DNA of 64,000 nucleotides, from assembly GCF_004769665.1 (NCBI RefSeq), contig NZ_RQGG01000036.1, forward strand, positions 181,409 to 245,408, written 5' to 3'. Of the stretch, positions 36,527 to 46,039 are shown in pieces. Position 1 is the stretch's first letter. Every line of letters begins with the position of its first letter. This stretch comes from Leptospira kemamanensis. GTDB lineage: Bacteria > Spirochaetota > Leptospiria > Leptospirales > Leptospiraceae. Made by a program: the position numbers and the translations under genes. The notes beneath the pieces were generated by a model that saw only the letters and a program-made list of their open reading frames with translations, made no database searches and had not been told where the DNA came from.

Positions 36527-37762
36527 ATGCAAAACCAAATGAAAAACCAGACCAAATTCCAAACCCTAATTTCGTTTTTGAAGCAAATGTTGTTTCCTTT
36601 GACTCTCTTCTCTTTGACGATTGTATGTTTCACATCACAAATGTTTGCTGACGGATGGGAGAACACCATTTGGAAAGAAAAAACCTATCAAAACAAACGA
36701 ATCTCAAGTGCGGATCCCACAAATGGCAATGATGATTTTATCAAAATTCCTAAAAAGAAAACCATCACTATTGCCGAAATCAAAGGACGAGGCATCATCA
36801 AACACATTTGGATGACCTTGGCAAGTAAAGACCCCATGGCGCGTAAAAATGCCGTGATTCGGATGTATTGGGACAATCATGAACATCCGTCCGTAGAAGT
36901 TCCGTTAGGCGAATTTTTTGGACAAGGTTGGGGAGAAGAATACATAGTGAATTCTTTGCCTCTCGTGGCGGCACCAAAAAAAGGAAAGTCGATGAATTCT
37001 TATTTTCCGATGCCATTTGAATCAGGTGCGAAAATTCAAATTGAAAACGAGTCGGAAGAAGACATCAGTAATTTTTATTTTTACATTGATTATGAAGAAT
37101 GGAAATCTCCACTCGAATCGCAGTTACGATTCCATTCTCAATGGAGCCGAAGTATCACCAAGCCGAACACTTCGAACCAAAGAGAAAATGAATGGTCTTT
37201 ATTCGGAGAAATGGAGAAAACCAAATTTCAAAAAGAAAACTTTTTCTCAGTTCTCGAAACAGAAGGAAAAGGTCAATTTATTGGGCTTAATTTGTATGTA
37301 GACTCTCCTACACCATTGTGGTATGGCGAAGGTGATGACTTAATTTTTATTGATGGCAACCAAACGACCGCTACACTAAAAGGAACAGGAACCGAAGATG
37401 TATTTAATACAGCTTGGTCACCCAAAGAAGTGTTTATGCATCCCTATTTTGGATATCCCAGGGTATCGGATTCGATTGGTTGGTTGGGAAGAACTCATTT
37501 GTATCGTTTTTGGGTAGAATCCCCTATTCGTTTTGAAAAAAATTTCCTATTCTTACTGGAACATGGTCATGCAAATTCCTTGACCTTAGATTTGATTTCT
37601 GTTGCTTATTGGTATCAGAGTCTGAATCCAAAACCAATGAAGGTTTTGCCGAAAAAAGAAATGAGGGTGAACCAACCTGAGATCAATTTTCGTCACATCC
37701 ATAAGTGGCGGGATTCATTCCGAAGTGAAAAAGGAAATGGGGAAATTTGGGGAAATGAATGA
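36527..37762 (+). CDS. DUF2961 / GH172 family secreted glycoside hydrolase-like protein
   Basis: 411 residues from ATG 36527, which has an AAGG site; the frame opens at 36494. A signal peptide ends near SQMFADG, so it is exported. The body matches DUF2961 (now glycoside hydrolase family 172): IKGRGIIKHIWMTL, RMYWDNHEHPSVEVPLGEFFG, and GTGTEDVFNTAW. Family members act on fructofuranose or arabinofuranose links, but the substrate here is unknown. It overlaps the start of the diguanylate cyclase gene by 8 bp. Confidence 0.85.
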   Translation: MQNQMKNQTKFQTLISFLKQMLFPLTLFSLTIVCFTSQMFADGWENTIWKEKTYQNKRISSADPTNGNDDFIKIPKKKTITIAEIKGRGIIKHIWMTLASKDPMARKNAVIRMYWDNHEHPSVEVPLGEFFGQGWGEEYIVNSLPLVAAPKKGKSMNSYFPMPFESGAKIQIENESEEDISNFYFYIDYEEWKSPLESQLRFHSQWSRSITKPNTSNQRENEWSLFGEMEKTKFQKENFFSVLETEGKGQFIGLNLYVDSPTPLWYGEGDDLIFIDGNQTTATLKGTGTEDVFNTAWSPKEVFMHPYFGYPRVSDSIGWLGRTHLYRFWVESPIRFEKNFLFLLEHGHANSLTLDLISVAYWYQSLNPKPMKVLPKKEMRVNQPEINFRHIHKWRDSFRSEKGNGEIWGNE

Positions 37763-38669
37763 ATTTAATACCGAACTGGCAAAGGAAATAGTTTCCCAAT
37801 CCATTGATGCGATTGTCGTTTTAGACACGGATCAAAAGATTTTATTTAGTAACGTAGCCTTACAATCATTAACTGGTTATACAAAAGAAGAATTATTTCA
37901 AAAGTCATTTTCGTTTTTATTTCCTCCCAATGAAAAAGGGGAACAATCTTCGATCGAAGCGTTTGTGAGTTCCAATGAAGCTCATTACATTGCAGGATTT
38001 TTAAAGGAATTAGAACTCATCACCAAACCAAAAGGCACTATTCCAGTGGAAATTCGTGCGTTTACCATCCACAAAGAGAACAACGCGTACTATGCTGCCA
38101 TCATCCGTGATGTGAGAGAACGAAGACGCCTTGAAGAACAAAAAAATGTACTCATCAATAGTTTGAAACGTTTGGCTTTTATGGATGAACTGACGATGCT
38201 TCCAAACCGACGTTCTTTTGCAGATTCATTACAAAAAACCATCGCCACCGTCAAACGCCGTAACCGTGAGTCAGTGCTTGCGGTAATGGATATTGATCAT
38301 TTTAAAGTGATCAATGATACCTACGGCCATGACATCGGTGACCTTGTTCTCAAAAAAATGGCCAATATCTTTGTGGATTGCCTACGGGAAGAAGACACGG
38401 TCGGAAGGCTAGGGGGAGAGGAATTCGGTTGTATCCTCCCGGATACCACCACTGAAGGTGCCACCATTGTACTCGACCGTCTTCGGGAATCGGTTGCCTC
38501 ACACCGTTTTTTTATCTTTGATAACTATTATCTGAACGTCACCCTAAGCATTGGGTATACCAAGGTACATCCTCTGCAGAAACCAGAAGAAACGCTGAAA
38601 TTTGCCGACATTGCGCTTTACCAGGCGAAAAACCAAGGTCGAAACCAAATCCAAGTGTATCCCGTATGA
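37755..38669 (+). CDS. PAS-GGDEF diguanylate cyclase
   Basis: 304 residues from ATG 37755 (GTG 37725 and ATG 37737 are alternatives). N-terminal PAS sensor (IVSQSIDAIVVLDTDQKIL ... AAIIRDVRERRRLEE), then a GGDEF domain with the intact active motif RLGGEEFG and, five residues before it, an inhibitory I-site REED. So it should make c-di-GMP and be product-inhibited. No membrane segment. It overlaps the GH172-type gene, so the two are co-translated. Confidence 0.93.
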   Translation: MNEFNTELAKEIVSQSIDAIVVLDTDQKILFSNVALQSLTGYTKEELFQKSFSFLFPPNEKGEQSSIEAFVSSNEAHYIAGFLKELELITKPKGTIPVEIRAFTIHKENNAYYAAIIRDVRERRRLEEQKNVLINSLKRLAFMDELTMLPNRRSFADSLQKTIATVKRRNRESVLAVMDIDHFKVINDTYGHDIGDLVLKKMANIFVDCLREEDTVGRLGGEEFGCILPDTTTEGATIVLDRLRESVASHRFFIFDNYYLNVTLSIGYTKVHPLQKPEETLKFADIALYQAKNQGRNQIQVYPV

Positions 38670-38673
38670 AAAA

Positions 38674-38704
38674 TTTTAGCAGTTTCCCAGAAAGTCTGCT
38701 AAAA
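38674..38704 (+). terminator. Stem-loop after the diguanylate cyclase gene
   Basis: TTTTAGCAG (38674-38682) and CTGCTAAAA (38696-38704) are inverted with a 13-base loop. The stem is AT-rich at its base and followed by few T residues; it probably ends the transcript before the hrcA promoter. Confidence 0.55.
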
Positions 38705-38729
38705 TTCCTAGCTTCGATTAGCATCTTGC

Positions 38730-38758
38730 TTGACGAAAAAAACCTAAATCCGTAAACT
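38730..38758 (+). promoter_or_regulatory. hrcA operon promoter
   Basis: TTGACG (38730-38735) and TAAACT (38753-38758) with a 17-bp spacer, a good vegetative sigma-70 promoter. The expected start, near 38765, is just before the CIRCE element, as HrcA repression requires. Confidence 0.75.
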
Positions 38759-38769
38759 TTAAGCATAGA

Positions 38770-38796
38770 TTAGCACTCTAATGATCAGAGTGCTAA
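38770..38796. promoter_or_regulatory. CIRCE operator
   Basis: TTAGCACTC-N9-GAGTGCTAA, a perfect match to the CIRCE consensus, the binding site of the HrcA heat-shock repressor. It lies 10 bp before the hrcA start and so gives autoregulation of the whole chaperone operon. Confidence 0.97.
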
Positions 38797-38805
38797 AGGA
38801 AGTGC

Positions 38806-39846
38806 TTGGAGGCTATGGACCTTTCCCCTAGACATCGTTCCATTTTGAAAGCATTGGTTGAGGAGTTTGTTTCAGACAACAAACCTGTCGGCTCTAAAAC
38901 CCTTTCGGAAAAATACGATATTGGACTATCACCAGCCACCATCCGTTCCTGCCTCGCCGAACTGGAAGACATGGGTTACATTGTAGCTCGTCATACTTCG
39001 GGTGGTCGAGTGCCAACGGAACGTGGGTATCGGTTGTATGTGGATAATCTTGTGACGCTCTTTGAGCTCACAATGCGGGAGAAACAAAGGATCCAGGAAG
39101 AGTATCTTCGGATGCAATTTCGTTTGGACCAAGTTCTCATTGCAACCTCTAAGGTTTTAGCTTCCCTTTCGCAATCTGCAAGTGTGGTGTTAGGTCCGGA
39201 AGGATCACTCGACACATTGAAACATATAGAACTCATCCATGTAAATGGAGGAGAAGTTCTTATGATCCTTGTGATGCGATCAGGAACTGTGCTCAATCGA
39301 AATATATTTTTCGATTTTCACATCTCGCAAGAGAGCCTGTATCAAATTTCAAGGTATTTGAATGATAACGTCAAAGGTTTTGATGTTCATGAAATTCAAA
39401 GTAATCTGATTCCTCAGATGATGTTGAAAAAAGAAGGCCCAGAAGGATTTTCTTTGTTCGCTCCATCGATTGCGAGAGCAATGGGAACAGATAGTATGTC
39501 TGTTGATAACTTGTATATCGATGGATTAAAAAACTTATATGAAAACTTTAAGGATGAAGAGGAACAATTAGAAAACATCCTGCATCTATTTGATGAAAAA
39601 CAGTTCCTCAAAGAGTTTTTTAGTGATTACGTTCCGATGGATGGTGTTTATACCATTATTGGAAAAGACGGTAATGAAAAGTTAGGTGGTGTTACCATCA
39701 TCACAACAAATTACCGTATGGGTGAAAAGAGGATCGGTTCTATGGGAATCATAGGTCCTCAGAGGATGAATTACAACAAAGCATTACCTTTGATTGAATT
39801 CACTTCGAAGTTAGTTTCAGAAATGATAACGAAATTGAGTAGGTAG
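38806..39846 (+). CDS. hrcA: Heat-inducible transcription repressor HrcA
   Basis: 346 residues. Winged-helix N-terminus (LSPRHRSILKALVEEFV, VGSKTLSEKYDIGLSPATIR) and the HrcA dimer domain ending in INYNKALPLIEF-like sequence. It represses the chaperone operon through CIRCE and is kept active by GroE. The TTG at 38806 has AAAGGA five bases upstream; ATG 38815, after a GGAGG only two bases away, is the alternative and removes three residues. First gene of hrcA-grpE-dnaK-dnaJ. Confidence 0.95.
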   Translation: MEAMDLSPRHRSILKALVEEFVSDNKPVGSKTLSEKYDIGLSPATIRSCLAELEDMGYIVARHTSGGRVPTERGYRLYVDNLVTLFELTMREKQRIQEEYLRMQFRLDQVLIATSKVLASLSQSASVVLGPEGSLDTLKHIELIHVNGGEVLMILVMRSGTVLNRNIFFDFHISQESLYQISRYLNDNVKGFDVHEIQSNLIPQMMLKKEGPEGFSLFAPSIARAMGTDSMSVDNLYIDGLKNLYENFKDEEEQLENILHLFDEKQFLKEFFSDYVPMDGVYTIIGKDGNEKLGGVTIITTNYRMGEKRIGSMGIIGPQRMNYNKALPLIEFTSKLVSEMITKLSR

Positions 39847-39857
39847 TAGGAGGAGAA

Positions 39858-40430
39858 ATGGCAGAAGAAACGAACCAATCCCTGGAAGATCAAAATGTGC
39901 AAGTGGAAGAAGGGCAAACCATTTCTGATGAAGCCATTGAACAAGCGGTAGAAGGAGCTGAAAAAGAACTCGATAATGCAAAAAAAGAAATCGAATCTTT
40001 AAAGGACTCTTGGCTGAGAGAACGTGCGGAGTTTCAAAACTACAAACGTAGAACAGCTAACGACTTGTTAAATGCAAGAAAAGAATCCATCAAAAAGTTT
40101 GCTGAAGGACTCACAAGTGCTTTGGACAACTTGGAACGAGTATCCAATGTTCCAAACCAAACTCCAGAAGTGGTCGCTTTCGTAGAAGGGATCAAGATGG
40201 TACAAAAGGAATTTTATTCCGTATTGGAAAAGGAAGGAATCAAACGATTAGATCCGAAAGGAATGCCGTTTGATCCAATGTTAATGGAAGCAATTGCTTC
40301 CGAAGAAAGTGCAGAGTATACAGAAGAGACTGTTGTCGAAACTTACCAAGCTGGTTATTACCATGAAGAAGGTGAGATGAAACAATCCATTCGTCCTGCA
40401 CGTGTGAGAGTGGGAAAACCACAAAGTTAA
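39858..40430 (+). CDS. grpE: Nucleotide exchange factor GrpE
   Basis: 190 residues: acidic N-terminal tail, long coiled coil, then the beta domain (KRLDPKGMPFDPMLMEA, VVETYQAGYYHEE), the GrpE signature. Releases ADP from DnaK. AGGAGG ribosome site before ATG 39858, 12 bp after hrcA. Confidence 0.96.
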   Translation: MAEETNQSLEDQNVQVEEGQTISDEAIEQAVEGAEKELDNAKKEIESLKDSWLRERAEFQNYKRRTANDLLNARKESIKKFAEGLTSALDNLERVSNVPNQTPEVVAFVEGIKMVQKEFYSVLEKEGIKRLDPKGMPFDPMLMEAIASEESAEYTEETVVETYQAGYYHEEGEMKQSIRPARVRVGKPQS

Positions 40431-40453
40431 TATAAGTAAGAAGGAGAAAGACT

Positions 40454-42388
40454 ATGTCTAAGGAAAAAATCATAGGTATCGATTTAGGAACCACTAACTC
40501 ATGTGTGGCGGTAATGGAAGGTGGTGATCCAGTTGTCATTCAAAACTCTGAAGGGGCAAGAACCACTCCTTCGATCGTTGCATTTACAGCCAAGGGTGAA
40601 ACCATTGTTGGTCAATTTGCAAAAAACCAAGCGATCACAAACGCGGTAAATACGATTCGTTCTGCGAAACGTTTTATTGGCCGTCGTTTTAACGAAGCTG
40701 GTGATGAATCAAAAATGGTATCATACAAAGTGATCCGTGCCGGAAATGATGGTGTGAAATTTGAAACCGTTGCTGGTGAATTCACTCCACAAGAAATTGC
40801 GGCTCGTGTTCTTCAAAAAATGAAGAAAACGGCGGAAGACTTTCTTGGTCATGAAGTAAAAAAAGCAGTCGTTACAGTTCCTGCTTACTTCAATGACGAA
40901 CAAAGACAAGCAACTAAAGACGCTGGTCGTATCGCTGGACTTGAAGTAGAACGGATCATCAACGAACCAACTGCTGCGGCTCTTGCATACGGTTTTGATA
41001 AGAAAAAAACCAACGCAAAGATCGCTGTATACGACTTAGGTGGTGGAACATTTGACGTTTCGATCCTAGAGCTTGGTGACGGTGTTTTCGAAGTGAAATC
41101 TACTAACGGTGATACTCACCTTGGTGGTGACGACTTTGATAACGTGGTCATGCAATGGATGATCGACGAATTCAAAAAACAAACGGGAATTGATATTTCT
41201 GGAGATAAAAACACAGTACAACGATTGAAAGAAGCTGCTGAAAAAGCTAAAATCGAGTTGTCTGGAACATCTTCTACTCAAATCAATCTCCCATTCATCA
41301 CGGCTGATGCGTCTGGTCCAAAACATTTGGATATGACACTCACCAAAGCAAAGTTTGATGAAATCACAAGATCTCTTGTCGAAAGAACTCGTATTCCATG
41401 TTTGAATGCATTAAAAGATGCAGGTCTTTCTGCGAGCGAAATTGACGAAGTCATCCTTGTGGGTGGATCCATTCGTATCCCAGCTGTGCAAGCTCTTGTA
41501 AAAGAAATTTTTGGGAAAGAACCAAACAAATCTGTGAACCCTGATGAAGTGGTAGCAGTGGGTGCGGCAATCCAAGGTGGAGTTTTAGCTGGTGATGTAA
41601 CAGATGTATTGTTACTCGATGTCACTCCGCTTTCCCTTGGAATTGAAACACTGGGTGGTGTGATGACAAAACTCATCGAAAGAAACACAACCATTCCTAC
41701 AAGAAAATCCCAAGTATTCTCTACTGCGGCAGACAACCAAACAACTGTTTCCGTTCACGTATTACAAGGGGAACGAGAAATGGCAAGTGCGAACAGAACT
41801 CTCGGTCGTTTTGACTTAGTGGGAATTCCGTCTGCACCACGCGGCGTTCCACAAATCGAAGTGACTTTTGATATCGATGCAAATGGTATCGTTCACGTAT
41901 CTGCAAAAGATTTGGGAACTGGTAAAGAACAAAAGATTCGTATTGAATCTTCTTCGGGACTCTCTGAAGAAGAAATCAAAAAGATGGTGAAAGATGCAGA
42001 AGCTCACGCAGAAGAAGATAAAAAACTTCGCGAAGCTGCTGATACGAAAAACGAATTGGAAGCAATTGTTTACCAATTGGAAAAAACCATCGGTGAATCC
42101 GCTGACAAACTCGACGAATCAGAAAAACAAAGAGCTCAGGACGAAATCAAACGCGGCCGTGAAGCAATGGAATCTGGTGACCTCGAACGTATGAAAGCAT
42201 CAAGAGATTCCATCCAACAAGTTGCGATGCAAATTGGACAAAAAATCTATAGCCAAGCAGGTCCTGAACAAGGAGCTCCTGGTGCAGAAGCTGGTGCGGG
42301 TGCAAACCAAAACACAGCTGGTTCCAATGCAGGTGGCGAGAAGGTAGTCGATGCTGATTACACTGTCGTGGATGAAGACAAAAAATAA
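40454..42388 (+). CDS. dnaK: Molecular chaperone DnaK (Hsp70)
   Basis: 644 residues, full length. ATPase domain with [34 protein letters not shown] and [13 protein letters not shown]; substrate-binding domain; C-terminal Gly/Ala-rich tail ending in [14 protein letters not shown]. Folds proteins with DnaJ and GrpE. Strong ribosome site AGAAGGAGA. Confidence 0.98.
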   Translation: MSKEKIIGIDLGTTNSCVAVMEGGDPVVIQNSEGARTTPSIVAFTAKGETIVGQFAKNQAITNAVNTIRSAKRFIGRRFNEAGDESKMVSYKVIRAGNDGVKFETVAGEFTPQEIAARVLQKMKKTAEDFLGHEVKKAVVTVPAYFNDEQRQATKDAGRIAGLEVERIINEPTAAALAYGFDKKKTNAKIAVYDLGGGTFDVSILELGDGVFEVKSTNGDTHLGGDDFDNVVMQWMIDEFKKQTGIDISGDKNTVQRLKEAAEKAKIELSGTSSTQINLPFITADASGPKHLDMTLTKAKFDEITRSLVERTRIPCLNALKDAGLSASEIDEVILVGGSIRIPAVQALVKEIFGKEPNKSVNPDEVVAVGAAIQGGVLAGDVTDVLLLDVTPLSLGIETLGGVMTKLIERNTTIPTRKSQVFSTAADNQTTVSVHVLQGEREMASANRTLGRFDLVGIPSAPRGVPQIEVTFDIDANGIVHVSAKDLGTGKEQKIRIESSSGLSEEEIKKMVKDAEAHAEEDKKLREAADTKNELEAIVYQLEKTIGESADKLDESEKQRAQDEIKRGREAMESGDLERMKASRDSIQQVAMQIGQKIYSQAGPEQGAPGAEAGAGANQNTAGSNAGGEKVVDADYTVVDEDKK

Positions 42389-42410
42389 ATAGAGATAAAG
42401 AAGTAAAACT

Positions 42411-43535
42411 ATGAGCGACCGTGGTTACTACGAAGTATTAGGCGTTTCGAAAGGTGCCTCTGATGATGAGATCAAGAGCGCCTATCGTAAGTTAGCCATC
42501 AAATATCACCCTGATAAAAATAAGGGTGATAAAGAAGCGGAAGAAAAATTCAAAGAGGCTACTGAAGCCTATGAAGTGTTACGCGATCCGCAAAAACGCC
42601 AAGCTTATGACCAATTTGGAAAAGCTGGTGTGAACGCAGGTGCAGGAGGAGGGTATGGAGCTGGTGCTTATACCGACTTCTCTGATATCTTTGGAGACTT
42701 TGGTGACATCTTCAGTGAATTTTTCGGAGGCGGAGGTGGTGGTAGCCGCGGTGGTGGAAGAAGGTCTGGTCCTCAAAGGGGATCAGATCTCCGTTATAAT
42801 TTAGAAGTCAGTTTAGAAGATGCTGCTCTTGGAAAAGAGTACAAAATTGAAATCCCTAGACTAGAAACCTGTGTTGATTGTACGGGTACTGGTGCTTCTA
42901 AAGGATCTTCTCCAACCGTTTGTCCTGATTGTTCAGGCACAGGCCAAGTGAGAAGGACCCAAGGATTTTTTAGTGTCACAACCACTTGCCCACGTTGTAA
43001 AGGAAAAGGGAAAGTCATTTCCAATCCTTGCAAAACTTGTAAAGGCGAGGGTCTAACAGAGAAAAGACGAACCATTCATATCAAAATCCCTGCGGGTGTC
43101 GAATCGGGCAGCCGACTCAAAGTTTCTGGGGAAGGGGAATCCGGTCCAAACGGTGGCCCAAGTGGTGATTTATACGTAGTCACTCATATCAAAAAACACC
43201 CAACGTTTGAACGCCAAGGAAATGACCTCATCGTTCAAAAATCCATTTCCTTATCCATGGCTTGCCTTGGTGGAGAGATTGAAGTGCCTTCCATTGATGG
43301 AAAAACCATCCAATTGAAAATCCCGGAAGGGACGGAAAGTGGACAAATTTTCCGCTTAAAAGGACATGGAATCCCATACCTCGGTTCTTATGGAAAAGGG
43401 GACCAACATGTGATCATCAAAGTCGAAATTCCTAAGAAACTTTCTAAAAAACAGAGAGAACTGATGGAAGAATTTGCTCGTGAGTCCGGCGAAAAGGTCG
43501 GCAGCGGGGGAAAATCGAAGTTGTTTTTCCGCTAA
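42411..43535 (+). CDS. dnaJ: Chaperone DnaJ (Hsp40)
   Basis: 374 residues: J domain with HPDKN, Gly/Phe-rich region, four zinc motifs ([32 protein letters not shown]), and C-terminal substrate-binding domains. Stimulates DnaK ATPase. Last core gene of the operon; the next gene begins 24 bp later on the same strand. Confidence 0.97.
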   Translation: MSDRGYYEVLGVSKGASDDEIKSAYRKLAIKYHPDKNKGDKEAEEKFKEATEAYEVLRDPQKRQAYDQFGKAGVNAGAGGGYGAGAYTDFSDIFGDFGDIFSEFFGGGGGGSRGGGRRSGPQRGSDLRYNLEVSLEDAALGKEYKIEIPRLETCVDCTGTGASKGSSPTVCPDCSGTGQVRRTQGFFSVTTTCPRCKGKGKVISNPCKTCKGEGLTEKRRTIHIKIPAGVESGSRLKVSGEGESGPNGGPSGDLYVVTHIKKHPTFERQGNDLIVQKSISLSMACLGGEIEVPSIDGKTIQLKIPEGTESGQIFRLKGHGIPYLGSYGKGDQHVIIKVEIPKKLSKKQRELMEEFARESGEKVGSGGKSKLFFR

Positions 43536-43559
43536 ACCTTTAAAATATTGAGAGCATCT

Positions 43560-44522
43560 ATGGATAAAAAAGTCCGACTCGGAGTCATTGGTACGGGCCA
43601 TATGGGTCAGTACCACGTAAACGTTGCCAAACAATTAACCGATGCAGAACTCATCGGTATATTTGATGCCAATGCGGAACGTGCCACACAAATTGCTGAA
43701 AAACACAAAACAAAAGCATTTGCAACGATTGAAGAATTACTGAAAGTTACCGATGCAATCATCATTGCCGCGCCCACTTTCTTACATCACAAGATCGCAA
43801 AACAGGCGCTAACTGAAAAGAAACATGTTTTGGTGGAAAAACCAATTTCCCAAACAGTCGAAGAAGCGAAAGAACTCGTAACTTTAGCAAAACAAAACAA
43901 GTTGATTTTGCAAGTGGGTCACGTAGAACGATTTAATGGTGCGGTACTGGAGTTAGGTAAAATAGCCGAACACCCAATCCTCATTGAATCAAGAAGGATC
44001 GCTCCTTACAACAGTCGAATCACTGATGTTGGTGTGGTACTGGATATGATGATCCATGATATCGACATCGTACTCAACTTAGTGAAATCAGAAGTGACTG
44101 AAGTTAAGGCAGTTGGATCATCCGTTGTATCGAATCACGAAGATATCGCAAGTGTGGTTTTAAAATTTGCGAATGGTTGTGTTGCTTCCCTCAATGCATC
44201 TCGTTCTTCCCAAGCAAAAATCAGAACACTTAATATTTCCCAAAAAGATTCCTATGTATTTTTAGATTTCACAAACCAAGAGATTGAACTTCACAGACAA
44301 GCAAGTTCAACCACACAACTGGGAAGTGGAGAAATCAAATACAGACAAGAATCGATTGTAGAAAAAATCTTTGTTCACAAAGATAACCCACTCAAACAAG
44401 AACACGAACACTTTGTAAAATGTATCAAAGGAGAATCTGATCCGATGGTGAAAGGTGACTCCGATATCAAAACGTTAGAAGTGGCATATCGTATCTTAGA
44501 AGAAATTCACGGCAAAAAATAA
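43560..44522 (+). CDS. Gfo/Idh/MocA family NAD(P)-dependent oxidoreductase
   Basis: 320 residues from ATG 43560 (TTG 43548 in the open frame). Rossmann motif GVIGTGHMGQYHV, the family EKP motif (VLVEKPISQTVEEA) and MMIHDIDIVL with the catalytic His region. Acts on a sugar or nucleotide-sugar. Leptospires make a diamino lipid A sugar through a similar enzyme (GnnA), but this gene is not beside lpx genes, so I do not assign it. Its TAA overlaps the next ATG. Confidence 0.88.
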   Translation: MDKKVRLGVIGTGHMGQYHVNVAKQLTDAELIGIFDANAERATQIAEKHKTKAFATIEELLKVTDAIIIAAPTFLHHKIAKQALTEKKHVLVEKPISQTVEEAKELVTLAKQNKLILQVGHVERFNGAVLELGKIAEHPILIESRRIAPYNSRITDVGVVLDMMIHDIDIVLNLVKSEVTEVKAVGSSVVSNHEDIASVVLKFANGCVASLNASRSSQAKIRTLNISQKDSYVFLDFTNQEIELHRQASSTTQLGSGEIKYRQESIVEKIFVHKDNPLKQEHEHFVKCIKGESDPMVKGDSDIKTLEVAYRILEEIHGKK

Positions 44523-45088
44523 TGACAGATAATCCTGATTCAACTCGTGGGAAGTTACTCATTTCCAATTCTAGTGTGATTCAGGATTTTTTTCATAAAT
44601 CCGTTGTCCTCATGGTAGACCATGATGATGATGGAGCCTTTGGTTTAGTTTTAAACAAACCTACTGATCAAACCATGGAATCACTCATCAAAAACTTACC
44701 AGACACAGTGCATTCCAACAAACCAGTGTATGCTGGTGGACCTGTAGACAATTTATTTGTTTCGATTTTGCACAATGGAAAACAAACCGTTGATCCTGGT
44801 GTAGAAGTTGTTCCAGGAATTTATATGGCTCGTAGTTTTGATACGATGTTAGAAGTTTTATCTTCCGATCAAATCCAATTTCGTGTCTTACAAGGTTATG
44901 CCGGTTGGTCTTCAGGACAATTGGAAAGTGAATTTGACAGGTTGTCTTGGGTCGTTTCTGATGTAGTAGATGAATCCATTGTTTTTAAAGAAGATGATTC
45001 GGAAGTCATCTGGCGAGAAGCGCTAAGAAGCAAAGGTGGAATTTATAAATACTTTGTAGATCATACAAAAGATCCATCCCTTAACTAA
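44522..45088 (+). CDS. YqgE/AlgH family protein
   Basis: 188 residues. Signature elements: GKLLISN, VLMVDHDDDGAFGLVLNKP, VYAGGPV, and RVLQGYAGWSSGQLESEF. A widespread cytoplasmic family tied to transcription control in some bacteria; its biochemical role is unclear. It starts inside the stop of the previous gene (TAATG). Confidence 0.92.
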   Translation: MTDNPDSTRGKLLISNSSVIQDFFHKSVVLMVDHDDDGAFGLVLNKPTDQTMESLIKNLPDTVHSNKPVYAGGPVDNLFVSILHNGKQTVDPGVEVVPGIYMARSFDTMLEVLSSDQIQFRVLQGYAGWSSGQLESEFDRLSWVVSDVVDESIVFKEDDSEVIWREALRSKGGIYKYFVDHTKDPSLN

Positions 45089-45112
45089 ATAAAGTATCAT
45101 CACTCAACAATT

Positions 45113-45862
45113 ATGAAACTTGCTTCCAAAAAAATTGTATTAACCAGTGGTTCTTCTCCTTTAGGAAAAGAATTGTTACCAATTTTACTTGCGGAAGGTG
45201 CACTTATTGTTGTGGGTGATACAACACCAGAAGAAGTTCCAAATCATGTCAATTTACAAAAATATAAAATAGATCCATCCAAACCAGACCAAATGGAACG
45301 ATTGATTGAGTCTGCCATTGAAACCTTAGATAAAATTGATGTTTTTATCATCAACGCGGAAGAGTTTTCCTATGCAGAAGATGAAAAAGAAAATTGGGCA
45401 GAACTCAAATATCTTTACCAAACCAATGTTTTAGCACCCATCTTCGCCATTCAAAAATTAACCAATTTGATTTCAGTTGGTCTTCACATAATTGCTGTTA
45501 GTTCCGATCTTGGTAAGTATCCCACACCAGGTTTTGGATTGTATGGATCTTCCAAACGAGCGTTTGATTATTTTTGGGATTCCTATCGAAAACAGTCAGG
45601 AAAACGATTTCATTTCTCTCGCGTAGTCGCTGATGTTCCAAGGAACTCGAATCCAACTCGTTTGGCTAAAAGAATTCTAAAGGCAATTCTAAGTCCAAAA
45701 CAGAACCGGTTTGAAAGTTTCAGACAGGGTTTTCGAAATGATTTGATGAAAATTCTGCCTTTTTCCTATTTTTTTCGGACTCTTGCCTATGGATTTCGTT
45801 TAAAAGAAGAGAAAAAGAAGAGAATTTCCCAAGTCACACATCCCACTTCTAACGAAGTTTAA
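45113..45862 (+). CDS. Short-chain dehydrogenase/reductase-like protein
   Basis: 249 residues. Cofactor motif is a divergent TSGSSPLGKELL; the catalytic Ser (VSSDLGK) and the YxxxK (YGSSK) are present, so it may still be active. The C-terminus is basic and unlike typical SDRs (SPKQNRFESF ... RLKEEKKKR). Substrate unknown. Follows AlgH after 24 bp. Confidence 0.82.
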   Translation: MKLASKKIVLTSGSSPLGKELLPILLAEGALIVVGDTTPEEVPNHVNLQKYKIDPSKPDQMERLIESAIETLDKIDVFIINAEEFSYAEDEKENWAELKYLYQTNVLAPIFAIQKLTNLISVGLHIIAVSSDLGKYPTPGFGLYGSSKRAFDYFWDSYRKQSGKRFHFSRVVADVPRNSNPTRLAKRILKAILSPKQNRFESFRQGFRNDLMKILPFSYFFRTLAYGFRLKEEKKKRISQVTHPTSNEV

Positions 45863-45999
45863 TCATTCTGTAGGATTCTTACACAACCAAAAATCTTGCT
45901 CCCTATGCCTGCTTAAATATTCAGCATAATTTCCTCACTCTCTTGCTTTCTTATGTCGTAAGAGCGTAAAAGTCCTGGTTTCCCGACAATTTCTCCATT

Positions 46000-46015
46000 T
46001 GGTACAAATATTGCT
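46000..46015 (+). promoter_or_regulatory. Sigma-54 (RpoN) promoter of the amidoligase operon
   Basis: TGGTAC-N5-TTGCT: the invariant GG (46001-46002) and GC (46013-46014) are exactly ten bases apart, one mismatch from the TGGCAC-N5-TTGCW consensus. Transcription would start near 46026, just before the AGAGG ribosome site and ATG 46040. Activation would need an NtrC-type enhancer protein; the site for it was not identified. Confidence 0.72.
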
Positions 46016-46039
46016 AATTAAGTTAGCAGAGGCCAACCC

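Noticed and set aside
41278..41736. 152-residue open frame opposite dnaK
   Set aside because: Antisense to a highly conserved gene with no independent start signal.
43560..44522. Assignment of the Gfo/Idh/MocA enzyme as GnnA of lipid A synthesis
   Set aside because: No aminotransferase partner or lpx genes are adjacent, and the family is too broad for a specific call.
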